From: Lineus longissimus
Lineage: Eukaryota; Nemertea; Pilidiophora; Heteronemertea; Lineidae
Direction of reading: 5' to 3'
Assembly (NCBI RefSeq): GCF_910592395.1
Contig: NC_088318.1
Location: 10,232,349 to 10,296,348 of the forward strand
Length of the DNA: 64,000 nucleotides
Part shown: positions 28,001 through 43,000 of the stretch, one piece after another
Layout: each line of letters begins with the position of its first letter
Numbering within the stretch: the first letter of the stretch is position 1
The notes under the pieces: generated by a model
What the model saw: only the letters and a program-made list of their open reading frames with translations
What the model was told of the DNA's origin: nothing
The model's database searches: none
Position numbers and translations under genes: made by a program

Positions 28001-31000
28001 GTAGAGACAAACCACACCAGGTCAAGTCAATTAAAACTTAGTAGCATCCATAAAATAACATCTTTTAACTCTTTCAATCCTACGCTCAACTCCAGTCGAG
28101 CCATGTAGAACTACTGTTCTGGCCGAAGCGATCGACTCCAGTGGAGGCGATACTACACGATTCAAATTTCGCGCCAAATCGAGGAATCCCGACGAGCAGG
28201 GAATTTCTAAGGCCAACCACGCAAATGACGTCATCCTGGGGCATACTTCTTCTATTCATAGTGAGTTGATCCGCCGTGATTTAGGGTGAGAAATTTGCTG
28301 ATTTTGTCGCCGGATTTCCTTTGTTTTGATGATCAGCTGATGATGGCGTGGATATTTCCTACCCCCCAATATTTTTGGCTCATAGCCTACCCACAAAAGC
28401 TGTACAAATTCTGAAAGCTTCTTCAATTCCCAACAAATGAATCAATGCATGTGATGACTTCACAGGAAAGCTTCCCACCGAAAACAGCAAAAACTGTTGT
28501 TGCCCGAAGTTTTAGTATCTTCAATTTAATCCAGGTGGAAGGGGTAGATGACCAATATTGGAATTCAGTAACCAAAGAGTTAACCCTGGACATGATGGAG
28601 GTAGAGCTGTACACTTGGAAACAAGTATGCTGTGGCTGTTAAAGCAAAAATATGATGCAGCCTCAATATTTGAAGAAAAAAACAAAGTTATTGATGGTGA
28701 ACTGATGACGCCCTCCCTCCCCAAAACGTCTTTGTCCATTGCTTCAACCTATTTGGAGATGCTCCCTAAATGTTCATCTCGTCCAAACAAATCCAATCAG
28801 CAACTGAGAACAGCACTCTCAGAGCCTTGTATGCCAAGATGATTGAGCTACCTTTATACTGTACACCAGGGAAAGACAGGAATGAAACTAAAGACACTTC
28901 AATAACACTATGATTTCAGCAGAAAAATCTAATGTTTAACCATAACCAGTCCCTTTTTTGATATCTTACCACATTTCCATCGGATTTGTTTTTGTCCATC
29001 GTTTGGAAGAGCTCATCACAAGTAATTGGTACAATTCCCCTGAAAGAAAAAAGAACACATTTTAACAAAATTTTTATATTTTCTTAGAAACCTGAAAAAG
29101 CACCAGCTTATTTAAAGGCCTACGACATTTGATAAAAATTTTGAATTTGTAATTTAAAAATGTCTAATTACGAAAAATACATACTAAACATAAATTTCAA
29201 CATTGCCGTTGTGTAGACTTATATATACAAATACTATGCATAACAGGTTTCAAGAAATTCGTTTTTCATGATAACTGCACTGCGGCATTGTGTATTAGTG
29301 GATTTCTATTTAATTGGATCACAAGTAATTACGAACGGCATATCCCTTTTAGGTGGTGATTTTTTCACTAACATGTCATATTTTTAATAGTCACATGAAT
29401 TACTTCCCACACACCTTAAAGCATTTGCAAGGGGCTACCCTTTTCAGACCTAAATCCCAAAATAATGTACGCAAACAGCTCCTTGAATGTTTGTGTGCAC
29501 TTCCTGATACATCTACCAACTGTCTACAAGTCAGTACTCTTTATATACAAAATGATGCAAAAAGATAATTGATCAAATTCTATCAAATCGAAACTTTTAA
29601 AGTTTTCCCTGTTAAATATATTGTATGGACATGTTTAAGGCAGTATAGGGGCACCCCGTATACAGTAAGCCTATTTTACCTGTAATAGACATATGTGTAA
29701 TAGACACACCTTAACTGGCTTAAACACATCAACACAGTATGACCTTTTTACAGTATAACTGTACACTTGGCAACAAAATATACCACATACCGCACTGTAT
29801 TATTATTTCAATCAAGAAATGTAAAAATAATGTAAAAGTAATGTCACTAATGGAACTCACAGGATTAAAAATTTCACACGCAGGAACCTATTAATCATGT
29901 TCCGCTTGGCTAAGTTATGGAACAATGACAGTTGTCATGGAACTCGATAAACTAAAATCAATTTGCTGTTAAATCCTGTGATATTTTTCTTTCAGCAGTT
30001 TTTTCTTTAGTTGATTGCAGCAGCAGAGATTAACATAAGAACTATTAATTTCACAGTTTACTGCATTCCTATTACCAATGAAATGGCAAGGGCCATTGTG
30101 CTCACCTGTCGACATGGAAGGGAGAACCTGAACAAGAACTTGTTATGAAAAATGGCAGAGAGACAATCATGTAATAGTTCTGTATATGGTATAATGGTTA
30201 TGGTAGGCAAAAATGAACTTGGACGTGATCGGTGCTTTTGACTTCATTGATGATTTTTTAAAGTTTGCCCCCTGGTGGCCACATTTGTAATTGAATCCCG
30301 ACTGTTGGTCGTTTGGGTAGGACATGCCTAGAGCCATCTTTAGAATGATCTAGGTCACATAGTGAGAAAACGTGCCATGTTTGTTGAAATTTTCAAAGTT
30401 GACCTCTGTGACCTTAAAAAGTATGTCAAATCAAAAAACCTGGGTACTACGTCATGTATCCTTACTAGATGTACCTGTGATAAATATTTTGAATTGACCC
30501 AGCCTTTAGTTCAGGAGAAATAGCACTTTTTGTGTTTAGGGTTTTGGCCCCCTGGTGGCCAATCCATGTATCAAATCACATCGAATTTTGTCTCCAAGGT
30601 CAATTGACATATGTACAAGATTTCAAGTCAGTAACACCAGGGGTGACGAAACGTACCGCTATTACCTAACGACGGACACCACAGTATCATATAAGCTCCC
30701 CTCAAAGGTGAGATAAAAATATCTAAGCAGGCCGCTCGCCTCATAAATTTTTGCTATTACCTAGAGTGCACATTTCTGGATAACTTATTCATCACAATCA
30801 ACACGTGAATCACTTTTACCTTTGAAAAAGTCAGAATATGGACTATTCAACAAGAATACCAAGATCAGACATTTCAACTGTCCATATTTCGAGAGGTGGC
30901 CCAATTCAGAGTGCCAATTACTAGCCAGAATTTGGACAGGTACCTTAAAACACAACCAGGATATAAGGCCATTTTACATGGTGCTGGTTCAAGGAAACCC

Positions 31001-34000
31001 TCCTGAACTAACCGAGGCCTGTTCAGTTTGATTCAGAATGAGGAGGTTTTAGTGATTATTTCAAGACAGTTTCGACTCTTTCTTTGCATTTCTGCTTGAG
31101 TAAAAATATCACTGTTTGATTCAGTTCGATTGCCTTGGAAACAATGCTGTCGCTAACTCATCTTGTTGAGTTTCTGTACCATTGAGTGTCTTTTGGAGCA
31201 TGTCAGTCCCCATATTTTGATAGGACCATTTCCTCGTCATTACAAGTGTTATCATGATATGCTTTTTGTCATATATTGCCTTCCAAATCCAGGAAATCTC
31301 TAAATTTCAACCACTTCAGTAGCGCAGACGAACCGGCCTCTGGCCGGTTCACTTTTACACACAAAATAAACCCTCCGGAACCAACCTGCACCGACCCGAG
31401 ACTGGCAATCGGAACCCGCCTCGAACCAGGAGGGTTCAGGACGGTTGCTTTGCTTTTACACGAGGGAAAATAAACCGGCTGGTACCTGAACTAGTCTCGG
31501 TCCGGCTTGAACCCGCACCGTGTAAAAACAACTTTTAAGTTCCAAAACTGTAGGAGTTCTTGTTTTCATTTTAATTATTATTTTCAGCTAAATTGATACA
31601 ACTTACTTATTGTTGCCATATCCGACCATCGAATAGGACTTCCCTGACCCTGTCTGTCCATAGGCGAAAAGTGAACAATTATAACCTGAAATAGAGAATT
31701 TGGAAAAACTTTAGCATACCAGTGCATTATAATGCGAATATGTGTGTGGTTGCTTAAGACTGGGATCGCATTGTTTTTTGTTTTTACACCTTTGTTGTTA
31801 TTTTGATTCAGGGTTGAAAAATACAGAGGTCACACAGCCCTAGTGATTTGGAATTAGCAATTTTGAAGTTTCTTTTCTAATTGAAAGAAAATTTGTAGTC
31901 AATTTCAAACTTTTTCTCACACACGAGGGCACACAATTCGACCAGCAAAGCCATGATATCTACTCTTTTTCGTCAGATTTGACAAGGTTTGTCACGAAAA
32001 TGTACCCTTGGAACACACAAGAAAATATCTATCATAAACTCAATATAACAAACATTTGGTGATTTACAACCACCTCCACCATTTCCAATGATGTCAGACC
32101 GGTTCTGACTAATTCAGCTCAAGTTATAGATATTCATGCATATGGCTATGGTGATCCGATGTGGTTATAATTGCCCACTCACAACTTCGAATCAATTTTT
32201 GAAGAGAATTGACTCGAACTCCAGTGCAAATCCGCCATTGGTGATGTCATATGGCGCCAAAAACTATTTCTCTTGACCTCGATTCAAAAGGCTTTTTCAA
32301 ATGAAATGGCCAGGGCCATTGTGCTCACCTCATGTGGAGGAAAGATGGATAAAGAGCATGGTAATGTGTCATGTAGTGTAAGGTTTGATGTAGGTCCAAG
32401 CAATGACAATTTCCCCAAAATGGCCAATTTACATAACATTCGACCTCTGTGACCTTGAAAAGTAGGTCAAATCAAAGAAGACCCGGGTGACACATTGAAT
32501 GGTTGTTAGAATTAGATGTACCTATGATATAAAATTGGTGCCAATCGGGCAAGTCATTACTAGGAATAATGGCATGTACTTAATTTGTGATCAATAGTCA
32601 TTGCAGTTAAGAAACGTGCCATAGTTACGGCCTGACGGCGAATTTACGCCATTTGACCTTTGTGACCTTGACAAGATGGTCAAATTAAAAACCTGTGTGA
32701 CATATACTGTATGGTGGTTAGATGTGCCCATGATATCAAATTGGTGGCAATCGGGCAAGAAGTTAAGGAATAATCACATTTTTAAGGTTTTTGGATTTTG
32801 CCCCCTGGTGGTCAAGTGGTGAATCATATTGGACCAAACTTCGGTCCCTGAGATCACCTGACTAAGGGGTAAATGTGTACCAAATTTGGTATCAATAGTC
32901 ATTGCAGTTTAGAAACGTGCCATCGTTACATCCTAACGGCCAATTTACACCATTTGACCTCTGTGACCTTGAAAAGGAGGTCAAATCAAAAACCCGGAGG
33001 ATATATGATGCACCTTTGCTAGAAGTACCTACCATATTTTTTTCAAAATTTCCCGACTACTATTAAGGGAGATATTCCATATTTTCACTTTTAACGTTTG
33101 GCCCCCTGGTGGCCAAACCATGAAACGAATCGGACCGAAACTTGGTCTCCAAGGTGTCATTACATAAGGGTACATGTGTACCAAGTTTCAACTCAATAGC
33201 TCTAACAGTTACGAAACGTGCCCTGCTAACGGACGACGGACGACGACGGACGACGACGACGACGATGACGACGACGGACGCCACGGTATGGGATAAGCTC
33301 ACCTCTGCTAAGAGGTGAGCTAAAAATGTGATTCAAGCGATAACCTCAGCTACAAACATTCTTTATCAACCTACTGAACTTAATGAAGACGATATATGGA
33401 GAAAAGATTGCACAAATATCGAAATGAAAGATTATTTTGAGAAGAACTATTTGACCGATTCACTCTACACCTTGCGTGAACTCGTCACAATCGTCATGAG
33501 GTGACGACTCGGATTGATTTGCCATAATGGTGACGGCGAATGACATTAGATGGACTACGTCCGTCCCCTAACCTCACCGTCCCCAGTTACCCAACTAATG
33601 ATAGAATGATAATTGCCTTATTTCAGTTTAGCTGAAATTATTTTAATAAGTTGAACTGAAATTATTTTAATAAGTTGAACTGATATTATTTTGAGTTGAA
33701 CCTAAATTGTTTTAAGTTTAACTGCAAAAACTAATTTTAGTATAACACTGTAACTGGAATCATTTGGTACTAAATATATAGCAACTGCTAAATTTACTAC
33801 CCCCAAAAGCTGCTATTTGGGAATCTTCGGAAACACAAAATATTCTAACAAATCCCCACGGGTCAATAAAGAAACAATTCCTAGAATGTCACTGGAGATT
33901 CCCGTGCATAAGTATAGCTAGATGTACACCGTATTTTTGGTTAAACTTGTATAGTACCCCCAGGTATATGGCACGGCTTAACCCGCCAGCCATGAGGGAA

Positions 34001-37000
34001 TTCCTTTATGGCCCAGTGGTTGGCGTGTTGGCCCCAGAGTGGAAGTTAAGCAACGTTGAGCGCGGTCAACCTTTGGACAATACACAACTTGTATCAATTT
34101 TAGTTGAATTGAAAATATTTTAAGTTAAACTTAAAACTATGACTGCTTTGGAGCGCCATACAAACAACAATTATCTTGGTTAGCAAACGTTTCATTTATC
34201 ATACAGGTACCGGGAAGCAGTTTTATTGTGGTACAGTAGAACCTCTCTATAAAGGACACCCTCAGGACTGACAAGTGCTGTCCATAATAGAGAGGTGTCC
34301 TGATTAAGAGGTGAAATTCAATAGAAACAACCAATTTGTGACCAAAACTAGTATCCTTCATAGAGAGGTTGTCCTTAATAGAGAGGTGTCCGCTAATAGA
34401 GGTTCTACTGTGTTATTCAAAATTAACGAACATATCATTCTCCACCGGATTTAGGGAGGCGATATTGACAAAAGAGTTCAATGTAAAGGACACAAAACAG
34501 TGTTATTTTGGAAGAAAACCCTGCAGCGATATTGAATGTTTCACTTGCATTGGCAAATGACAGCATTGATATCAAATTGGGTAATCTTTTGAAATCATTA
34601 AACTGAAAAGTAGCAGGGGAAAAAAAATCCCTATTTATTGCACAGTATTTACACATGCCTTTTTTGTAATTCTCTTCTAAAAACTCACAAAACAACAATA
34701 GAACACTGAAAATTAATTGCATTCCTGTTGTTAAATAGTGTGGCAATATTTGCTGATATTGGACTGAGACCCATTTGTTTCTATGCCCACCAATCAACTT
34801 AGGAAGTTGACATCATCAATAGTTGTGGTGTGAGTATCAGTTACGCTAGGCGGGTTGCGGAACAGACTAAGAAGACATGAAGTGAACTTGGAATGGTAAA
34901 CGGTCTCTCTTAACAATGCTTTTTATATGAGGCATTTCCTTTTGCACCAAAATAAGAACAAGGACACAACAGAGGTTCAACGGACAAGAGATAAGAACAG
35001 TTACAACTTACTGCCATGTCTTTCAATAGGCCGACCATCATGCCCTCAAACAAATAGAGCCTCATCTCTAGATTGATTCAATAAAGCCAAGACAAAGATC
35101 CCAAAATGCCCATTTCAGTATTCCAACCATGGTAAATTCCATCAAACACACTGCGCACAAAGGCTTTTAACATTTAATTTCTCTTCCACTCAGTTTCACA
35201 TTAACGAAAGTTCAACTGAATATCTTTTACATGGCAACATCTATTAAGGACACCCTCGGGACTGACAAGTGCTGTCCTTAAAAGAGAGGCGTCCTGATTA
35301 GAGAGGTCAAATTGAATGGACACAACCAATTTGGGACCAAACCCAGTGTCCTTAATAGAGAGGTTGTCCTTAATAGAGAGGTGTCCACTAACGGAGGTTC
35401 CACTGTATATGCATTAGAAAATAATCTGAACTTGAGGTGAGATGAACTGAAATCCATACTGGAGAAATCTGCCATTGTTATCGTGGTCACCATAGTAACG
35501 AACTGGTGGGTGATCACATAGGCCTATAGGTTGATTAACAATAGTAAATTTCTCTCAGCAGCTTACAATAGGCAATAGCGTCAAATGCCTCCAGGCTGTT
35601 TTTTATAACTGAACATTGTGTACCCTGTATAGGAAATCCATTTACTTTGGCGAGTTAAAGGACCATTGGCATTATCATTCCAGTATGTTTGTTCTTCAGT
35701 TCGTTCATCAGTAAACTGTTTTTCTAAATCTGTTTGATACTTTTCCAATTTTTTTTCAGCTCTCAGATTGTAGAAAAACGTGTTATTTGTTATTTCTAGT
35801 ACGCACAAGTCCTGGCGCGAAAGACCTGTGAGTGCATGCATGACCCCGCTATTAAGACGCAACGTCGTTTCCATTTATCGTCGCAGTGGCGCCATCAGTG
35901 TGACGTCGGAAAAATCGATATCAGCACCACGATGTCAAGGGGTTGATCCTAGCTCCAGGAAACGCCTTACTAGTGCATCATTCCACGTGGAAAGAGTCAA
36001 TGCGTGGAGAGCTAACTCGGATCAAAAGGGAGTCAACATCGGAAAAGCGCAATAATTCAGTCAGATTTGAATTTCTCCAAGTCCTAAATTTAGTCTGTTA
36101 ATACCAGACCTAACCAAAACAGAATTAGGGCCTAAATGTTAAGAGTTTAGTGCCTATGGTATTCACAAGGACATACATATACCATGCCATGTTAAAAGGC
36201 CATTTAGCCAATTTGTTGTTCAACAAACTTGCCTTCTTATTGCCAATACTTGAGCTCACTGCAAAGCTAACACGCCAATCAGCCTACCACCACTGTATTT
36301 GGCCACAAAAGCTATTCACAGTTGTGCCAATCTGGCTAATTTCTTGGGACAACTCTGCTCTACCAAACGGGTAATCTTATAGAGAGGACTTTCAATCATT
36401 GCAAACCATGGACATCTGCCAAAGTTGGGACTGGTGTGAATTGAAGGGACTCCCTAACATCATATTTTTAAAGCTGATGGGTCAAATATATTCCTGAGAA
36501 ATGTAATTCTAGACCAACTTGATGGATGATGAACTGAAGAAATTAGAGTGATAAGTTGGCGTTGATTGTTTTAAAAGATGCAAATAGTTTGGTCAATTTG
36601 TCTTTGCATTGCGACGTTTTAAATGAAAGCCTTACCGATATAGTACAGAGGCCAGTGATTAAATCAAATTCATACTTTTTCGTCCAAAAATATTTTATAT
36701 GCTGATCTCAGGACGCTTTCACTTAAGTGCACCCTATGGTGTGTCTGCAGAGAATGCCTCCCTTCGATGTGCGCATATGGGGTAATGGGTATATTCAGTA
36801 AAAGATCTAAATGCACAAATTCCCAAGAGCTCGGCATGGGCCTTACTTGGGAATGTTTATTAGACCTGTCAGCTTAAAAGAATCATGAATTGTCGAGAAC
36901 AAAAAATAGAGACCTAGGGGCCAGAATAGCTTTACTTGTGACATAACAGGCAGAACCATGATGAGAAAAGGAGGGCTGCAGACTACAACAATAACAGGCA

Positions 37001-40000
37001 CAATTTCACAAAAACTATGTTTAATTATGGCATGCCAGAAGTCAATCTAGACCTCCATGTCACTCTACTATCACATAAATCGCCGAATCAAAAGCCTTAA
37101 AGGGTAACTCATGTCAAATTTCACCACTTAATGTTTTAGCTGTTTTTGACAAATGACTACGTCACTTTCTCATAAATCGGTAAGGTTTTTGAATCGAAAT
37201 GCACATTTTCTAGAAATTGATGGTTTAATCCCGCCCGGACGACCTGCTCTTGCGCTACGCCGACGACGTTTTCGTTGATGACGTCACAACATGAACATTT
37301 TCGCGGTCAAGGTGGTTTACATTCAGCGATTTTATAATAAATCTTATCAAATATGGAAAATTTGAGCTTTACATTTGTGATCAACAATTAAAAACGGACG
37401 TATTTCCGCAAAGTTGTAAATCACATCATTGTATCACTTTAAGCTAGGGCCGGGTAGATAACCAGAGGGGGTAGATATTTCGGAATTCTTGATCAAGATG
37501 GCTTTTCCAACCACAATCTCTGAACAACTCTTATAAAAATTTGTATAGATCGAAAAACATCAGCATCAATCACATTAAAAATGAAATGGCCAGGGCCATT
37601 GTGCTCACCTCATGTGGAGGAAAGATGGATAAAGAGCATGGTATTGTGTCATGTAGTGTTAGGTTTGATGTAGGTCCAAGCAATTAAAATTTCCCCAAAA
37701 TGGCCAATTTACAGTACATTCGACCTCTGTGACCTTGAAAAGTAGGTCAAATCAAAGAAGACCCGGGTGACACATTGAATGGTTGTTAGAATTAGATGTA
37801 CCTATGATATAAAACTGGTGCCAATCAGGCAAGTCATTACTAGGAATAATGGCATTTTGAAGAATTTAGGATTTGGCCCCCTCCCTGGAGGCCAAACGGC
37901 AAATCAGATCGCACCAAACTTCGGTACCTGAGATCACCTGACCAAGGGGTACATGTGTACTTAATTTGTGATCAATAGTCATTGCAGTTAAGAAATGTGC
38001 CATAGTTACGGCCTGACGGCGAATTTATGCCATTTGACCTCTGTGACCTTGACAAGAAGTTCAAATTAAAAACCTGTGTGACATATACTGTATGGTGGTT
38101 AGATGTACCCATGATATCAAATTGGTGGCAATCGGGCAAGAAGTTAAGGAATAATCACATTTTTAAGGTTTTTAGATTTTGCCCCCTGGTGGTCAAGTGG
38201 TGAATCATATTGGACCAAACTTCGGTCCCTGAGATCACCTGACTAAGGGGTAAATGTGTACCAAATTTGGTATCAATAGTCATTGCAGTTTAGAAACGTG
38301 CCATCGTTACATCCTAACGGCCAATTTACACCATTTGACCTCTGTGACCTTGAAAAGGAGGTCAAATCAAAAACCCGGAGGATATATGATGCACCTTTGC
38401 TAGAAGTACCTACCATATTTTTTTCAAAATTTCCCGACTACTATTAAGGGAGATATTGCATATTTTCACTTTTAACGTTTCGCCCCTGGTGGCCAAACCA
38501 TGAAACGAATCGGACCGAAACTTGGTCTCCAAGGTGTCATTACATAAGGGTACCGTATTTTCCGGATTATCCCCCGCACTGCCCTATGACCCGCACCCCC
38601 TTTGACCATTACCTAAAGCCACGCAAGACCCGCACCTGATTATGACCCGCACTGCTCCAAGACCCGCATTCTCCAAAAATAGTAAGCCATTCATTGATGT
38701 TGACATCCTAGAACCGCCATGTTTTTTTTAATTGTTAACCAAAGTGGATCAATTCCAGCATGGCCGTAACTACTTTCCCTAGCGGAGACATCACAAACTA
38801 TGCGATCATGGCGGAAATATTGGTTGAAAACAATGCGAAAACGATGGACATAAATCCTTATCAAGTAACCAGTTTGGTCCCCTTTTTTTTCTTTGGGGTT
38901 GGGGCTTATCCCTCTCAGAATCCACGCAAGACCCGCACCTTTGTATTACCCGCACCCCCACTTTTTGGGCCTGTTTGAGGGCAAAAAGCCGCGGGTCATA
39001 CGCCGGAAAATACGGTACATGTGTACCAAGTTTCAACTCAATAGCTCTAACAGTTACGAAACGTGCCCTGCTAACGGACGACGGACGACGACGACGACGA
39101 CGACGGACGACGGACGCCACGGTATGGGATAAGCTCACCTCTGCTAAGAGGTGAGCTAACAATAAATTTTCTTCATCCAAAATCATGGAATATACTAGCA
39201 ACAATTTATTGCCTTTGGGACAATTGATAAATTGAGAACAGCAGCAATAACCAAAATGACAAAACCAAGTCTGATTAAGTGGTCAATCAGGACAATCCTG
39301 TGCAGAATATTATGACAATAAATCAATTAAATTGTAAAAACAAACCCTGTAACTATGTGTAACTAGACAAAATAATACACATTTTATTACCTCAACTCTA
39401 CAGAAAATGTGCAACCATGCAGTCACCAAAGATCATTAATCAATTTTGCCCATATCAACGGGATAGTGTTTTTTTAAATATTGAAAAGTATTTTCATGCG
39501 AGACAATTTTTCAATTGAACAAATTCATTTACATTCTGAAAGTATTGATATCAGTTGCTAAGAGAATACAGACCTATTATTGCCACCCTGAATTGTTTTG
39601 AAAGTTTTGTATCATTGTTGACACAACAAACAGATGCGTAAAGCGCTCCGGGTACAAGCAATTTGTGTCGCTGCAAGCCGTGATAATTATTGCTGTGATA
39701 ACCAATTAAAAGATAGTATGTCTGTGGGTATAACCAGTCACTGCTAAATGTGATTCTAATCATAGGTCACAGGAAACACCAATTCCTTTTTTAAGGTATC
39801 TACGATAACCATTGCATACTTGAGATTTTTGTCACCTGTGGAATCAAGATAAACATATTGGTGACATGGTTAAATGTTCAACACATGAACTTATGGAGTT
39901 TGGGATTTGACTATATATTGACTTTGCAAATTTGTAACTAGGGAAGGGGGGGCTTTACTCACCTTCAAATGCATTGTTCAGTACCCCTCTTCCTAAATCT

Positions 40001-43000
40001 TCAAATACCATTCGTTGGTCAGAATACTTATTACTCGTCGGTTCCAGATAACCATCCCCTCGTTCTTTGAAGCAGTCATGTGACCTGAAGAAATTGAAAT
40101 TCATAGTTTCGGACTGATTACTGAAGTGCACAACCGACATGTGAATTATACATGCAAGTATAGATGGGTCACTAAGCATACAAGCGTAACAGAGACAAAA
40201 TTGAATTGGTCTGAGAGAGGGAAGGCTGGTACCTGTTCTGATGTCCAATTTTTTTTAATAAAAAGGCCAGGGGCCATTGTTCTCACCGTACAGATATTCG
40301 GTGGTTAAGAATTCATGCCGGTTAAGAAACTTGCTATAGTATATAGCCAAATGGAAATTTTATGCCATTTAACCTCTGTGACCTTGAAAAGTAGGTCAAT
40401 CTAAAAACCCATGTGACATATAATACTCCGTCTTTCCCGCACTGATTACTGATGAGAAAACACCTTTTCGAAACCGTTTTCATGGCAACCATCACCCGGC
40501 GAGCCAAACCCGCAAACACACTATATGTCGCCACCTATGGGGACACATGCGCAACCCAGTTTTCCCACCAAATCTGACGCCAAATTGCGTCATCGAAGGG
40601 AACGTCTCTCCACGAAGAGCGACGCCACGGGTCAACACGACGTCACCGAATCCACGGATGACGCAGCGACTTTAGGACAATGCAACGGTATTGACACTGA
40701 TTGACGCAACGCTCAATCATAACGGTCTAATCCGCGTACGGGACAATTCAGCCCTCTTTACGTTTCACACTATAATACTGTATATGGTGGTTAGATGTAC
40801 CCATGACACAAGAATGGTGGCCATCAGACAAGTTGTAGAGCAATAATCACATGACATGTGATTTTTATGCAGTTTTAACACTTGTGTTACTTATGTTATA
40901 CCCTATAGTTTTATACCCCAAGTTAAAATTTTAATAAAAGCGTTTCAGGTCAGCATTAAAAACTGAAATTATTTGCAAGAGAACACAAATATGGCTGAAA
41001 TAATTCTGCTACCATGGTGATAACAAACAAACCAAATCAGGGCAGACATTATCATATAGTCCACATTCATGTTGACACTTTGTCAGATGTTTAGATAAGC
41101 CTGATTTCTTTGATATTCACTTGCATTTATTACAGGTTGAGTAAAATTAATTCTTCATAACTTTTGCACTGCCAAAGCATGGCAAGATTGAGATAAAAAA
41201 GTCATGGCGAAGGACTTTCTGGGTGGATCTGCATCTTAATTGCATTTGTAGAAGGAGGTGTTTTGTGTATGTTGCACAAAATCAGCGTTGCCGCTAATAA
41301 CAACAGCTCAGATCAAATACAATCTTTTTTAATCTCACCATGCACAACAACTTAATATTTGTTAAGCCATTTCACATATAGCTCTCACCAATATAAGTTA
41401 AAGGCGTACTGTAGGCAGGAGCTAGGGGTCGAATTAATGGTCTTCATGTGATTGGTTTTCACATTCAGGGGACCTGGTTATTTTGATTCAGCAATAAATA
41501 TTTTCATCATACAAACACAAATAGTTGCAATGAACTCTGAGACAGGACACTGACAGACCCCTATTTGCAACTCTGTGTAACTTAGTCTGACCTCCCACAC
41601 TCCTGCCTACAATTTTTTTGGTCATCCTAAACAGCGTCCACCAGCGCCCACCAGGTTTAAAGTCAGGTATAGTCATCAAAATAAAATTTAGTAGCCATAA
41701 ACGTAATAAGTACACCATAAAACACATTTCCTGAAAATTTCATGACATGTGGGTGTAAGAAAATGGAGATACTAGTCTAAAATCACCTGTTGGAAGCCCT
41801 ATCAATCATTTCCTCCAAGTAAAATGTAAAGTCAAATCCAACACGGCTGCCGGTTGGGTGGTGGACGCTGGTAAATTTTAGACAACAACTCGCTAACCTA
41901 GCACACAGATGTTATGAAATGGTCAGGACATTTGGAAATAGTCCTGCTTATTTCGTTTATCACCATTAGTTTTTATTTTGATGACTTTAAATATGCTTTT
42001 AAACCTGGTGGATGCTTTTTAGTATGACCCCAATTTTTTATATCATTTCAGCACCTAACATTTGCTGTCACTAACAGATTTGGAACAGATTGTTTTCAAA
42101 TACATTATTTGATGGCCATTGGAGTGTTAAATAAAAATCTGTGTCACATACTTTCAGATTGAGTGATAAAGTCAACATAAAATTTACTTTTTGATAAGCA
42201 AATGAATGGAAGTCTCGATAAACTGTATATAAGCCTTGTCTTGACCAATATTTGAAATGCATTGACAGTGAACTTAAACGTACAATTCAAACAAATGTGA
42301 CCCACACTGGCTAAGGGTCCAAAATATTGGAAATGAGTTATCTATCAGTATGGAATGATTCCCCACACAATTTTCTTTGAGGTGACGGGTGATACACGAC
42401 AATCTCTTAAGAATTGACTGAGTAATGGTCTTTGGAATACATCATTTACTAAAGATAGCAAAGAAAACCTTGTCCCTAGGCCTTTTTTTTATTAGTTGGT
42501 TTACGGGACCGTTGACAGTACGTGACTTGTTTCCAGATATGAAATCAGTCCACGTTTCCCTCTCAATGACTATACTCACCAGTAGGAGAAATCAAATGCA
42601 AACTGGAAAGATAGAGAAAGAGGAAATTATGACACAAAAATTACCACACACCATCTAAAGGTCTGTTCCTACTTCAGCGGCAAGGGCCGGAAACCATGCA
42701 ATTTTTACACACGCTGTACTAATTTCAATGTCAGTTATTGGTTCTGCAATAACTTAACCTCTTACCTCCTTAGAGGGGACGATATATCGTCCCTATATTT
42801 CGACTCGCGTATACCTTGTAGGGACGATATATCGTCCCTATAATAATGCATTAGTATAGAACTCGCAGTACACGTTAGACACTATTGTACGGTGTATTCG
42901 TGTCCCTGGTAATCTGCAGAAGACTATATTTAGTTGCAATCATAGTTTGCAGATGGCGCTGCAGTTTGATTGGCGCTTGTGCAGCGTCACAGTACACGAA

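Larger units (their letters stand above)
25454..28969. other. Intron 8 of the KIF28-like gene (3.52 kb)
   Basis: It contains a tRNA-derived SINE (25870-26218), a second SINE-like fragment (27025-27110), a 36-bp-ended palindromic MITE (27240-27427) and a TTAA element (28065-28583). The rest (26240-27020, 27430-28060) is AT-rich sequence with no recognised content. Confidence 0.78.
29040..31606. other. Intron 7 of the KIF28-like gene (2.57 kb)
   Basis: It holds MITE H copy 4 (29113-29352), a diverged member of repeat family A (30082-30720) and TIR element I copy 2 (30967-31530). The remaining ~700 bp is AT-rich. Confidence 0.78.
31686..39962. other. Intron 6 of the KIF28-like gene (8.28 kb)
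   Basis: It holds two young family A repeats (A1, A2), a SINE fragment with 5S-like sequence, two family B MITEs, a possible nested small gene (35581-35874) and a nested TA-flanked element inside A2. About 36.1-37.1 kb has no recognisable content. Confidence 0.8.
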
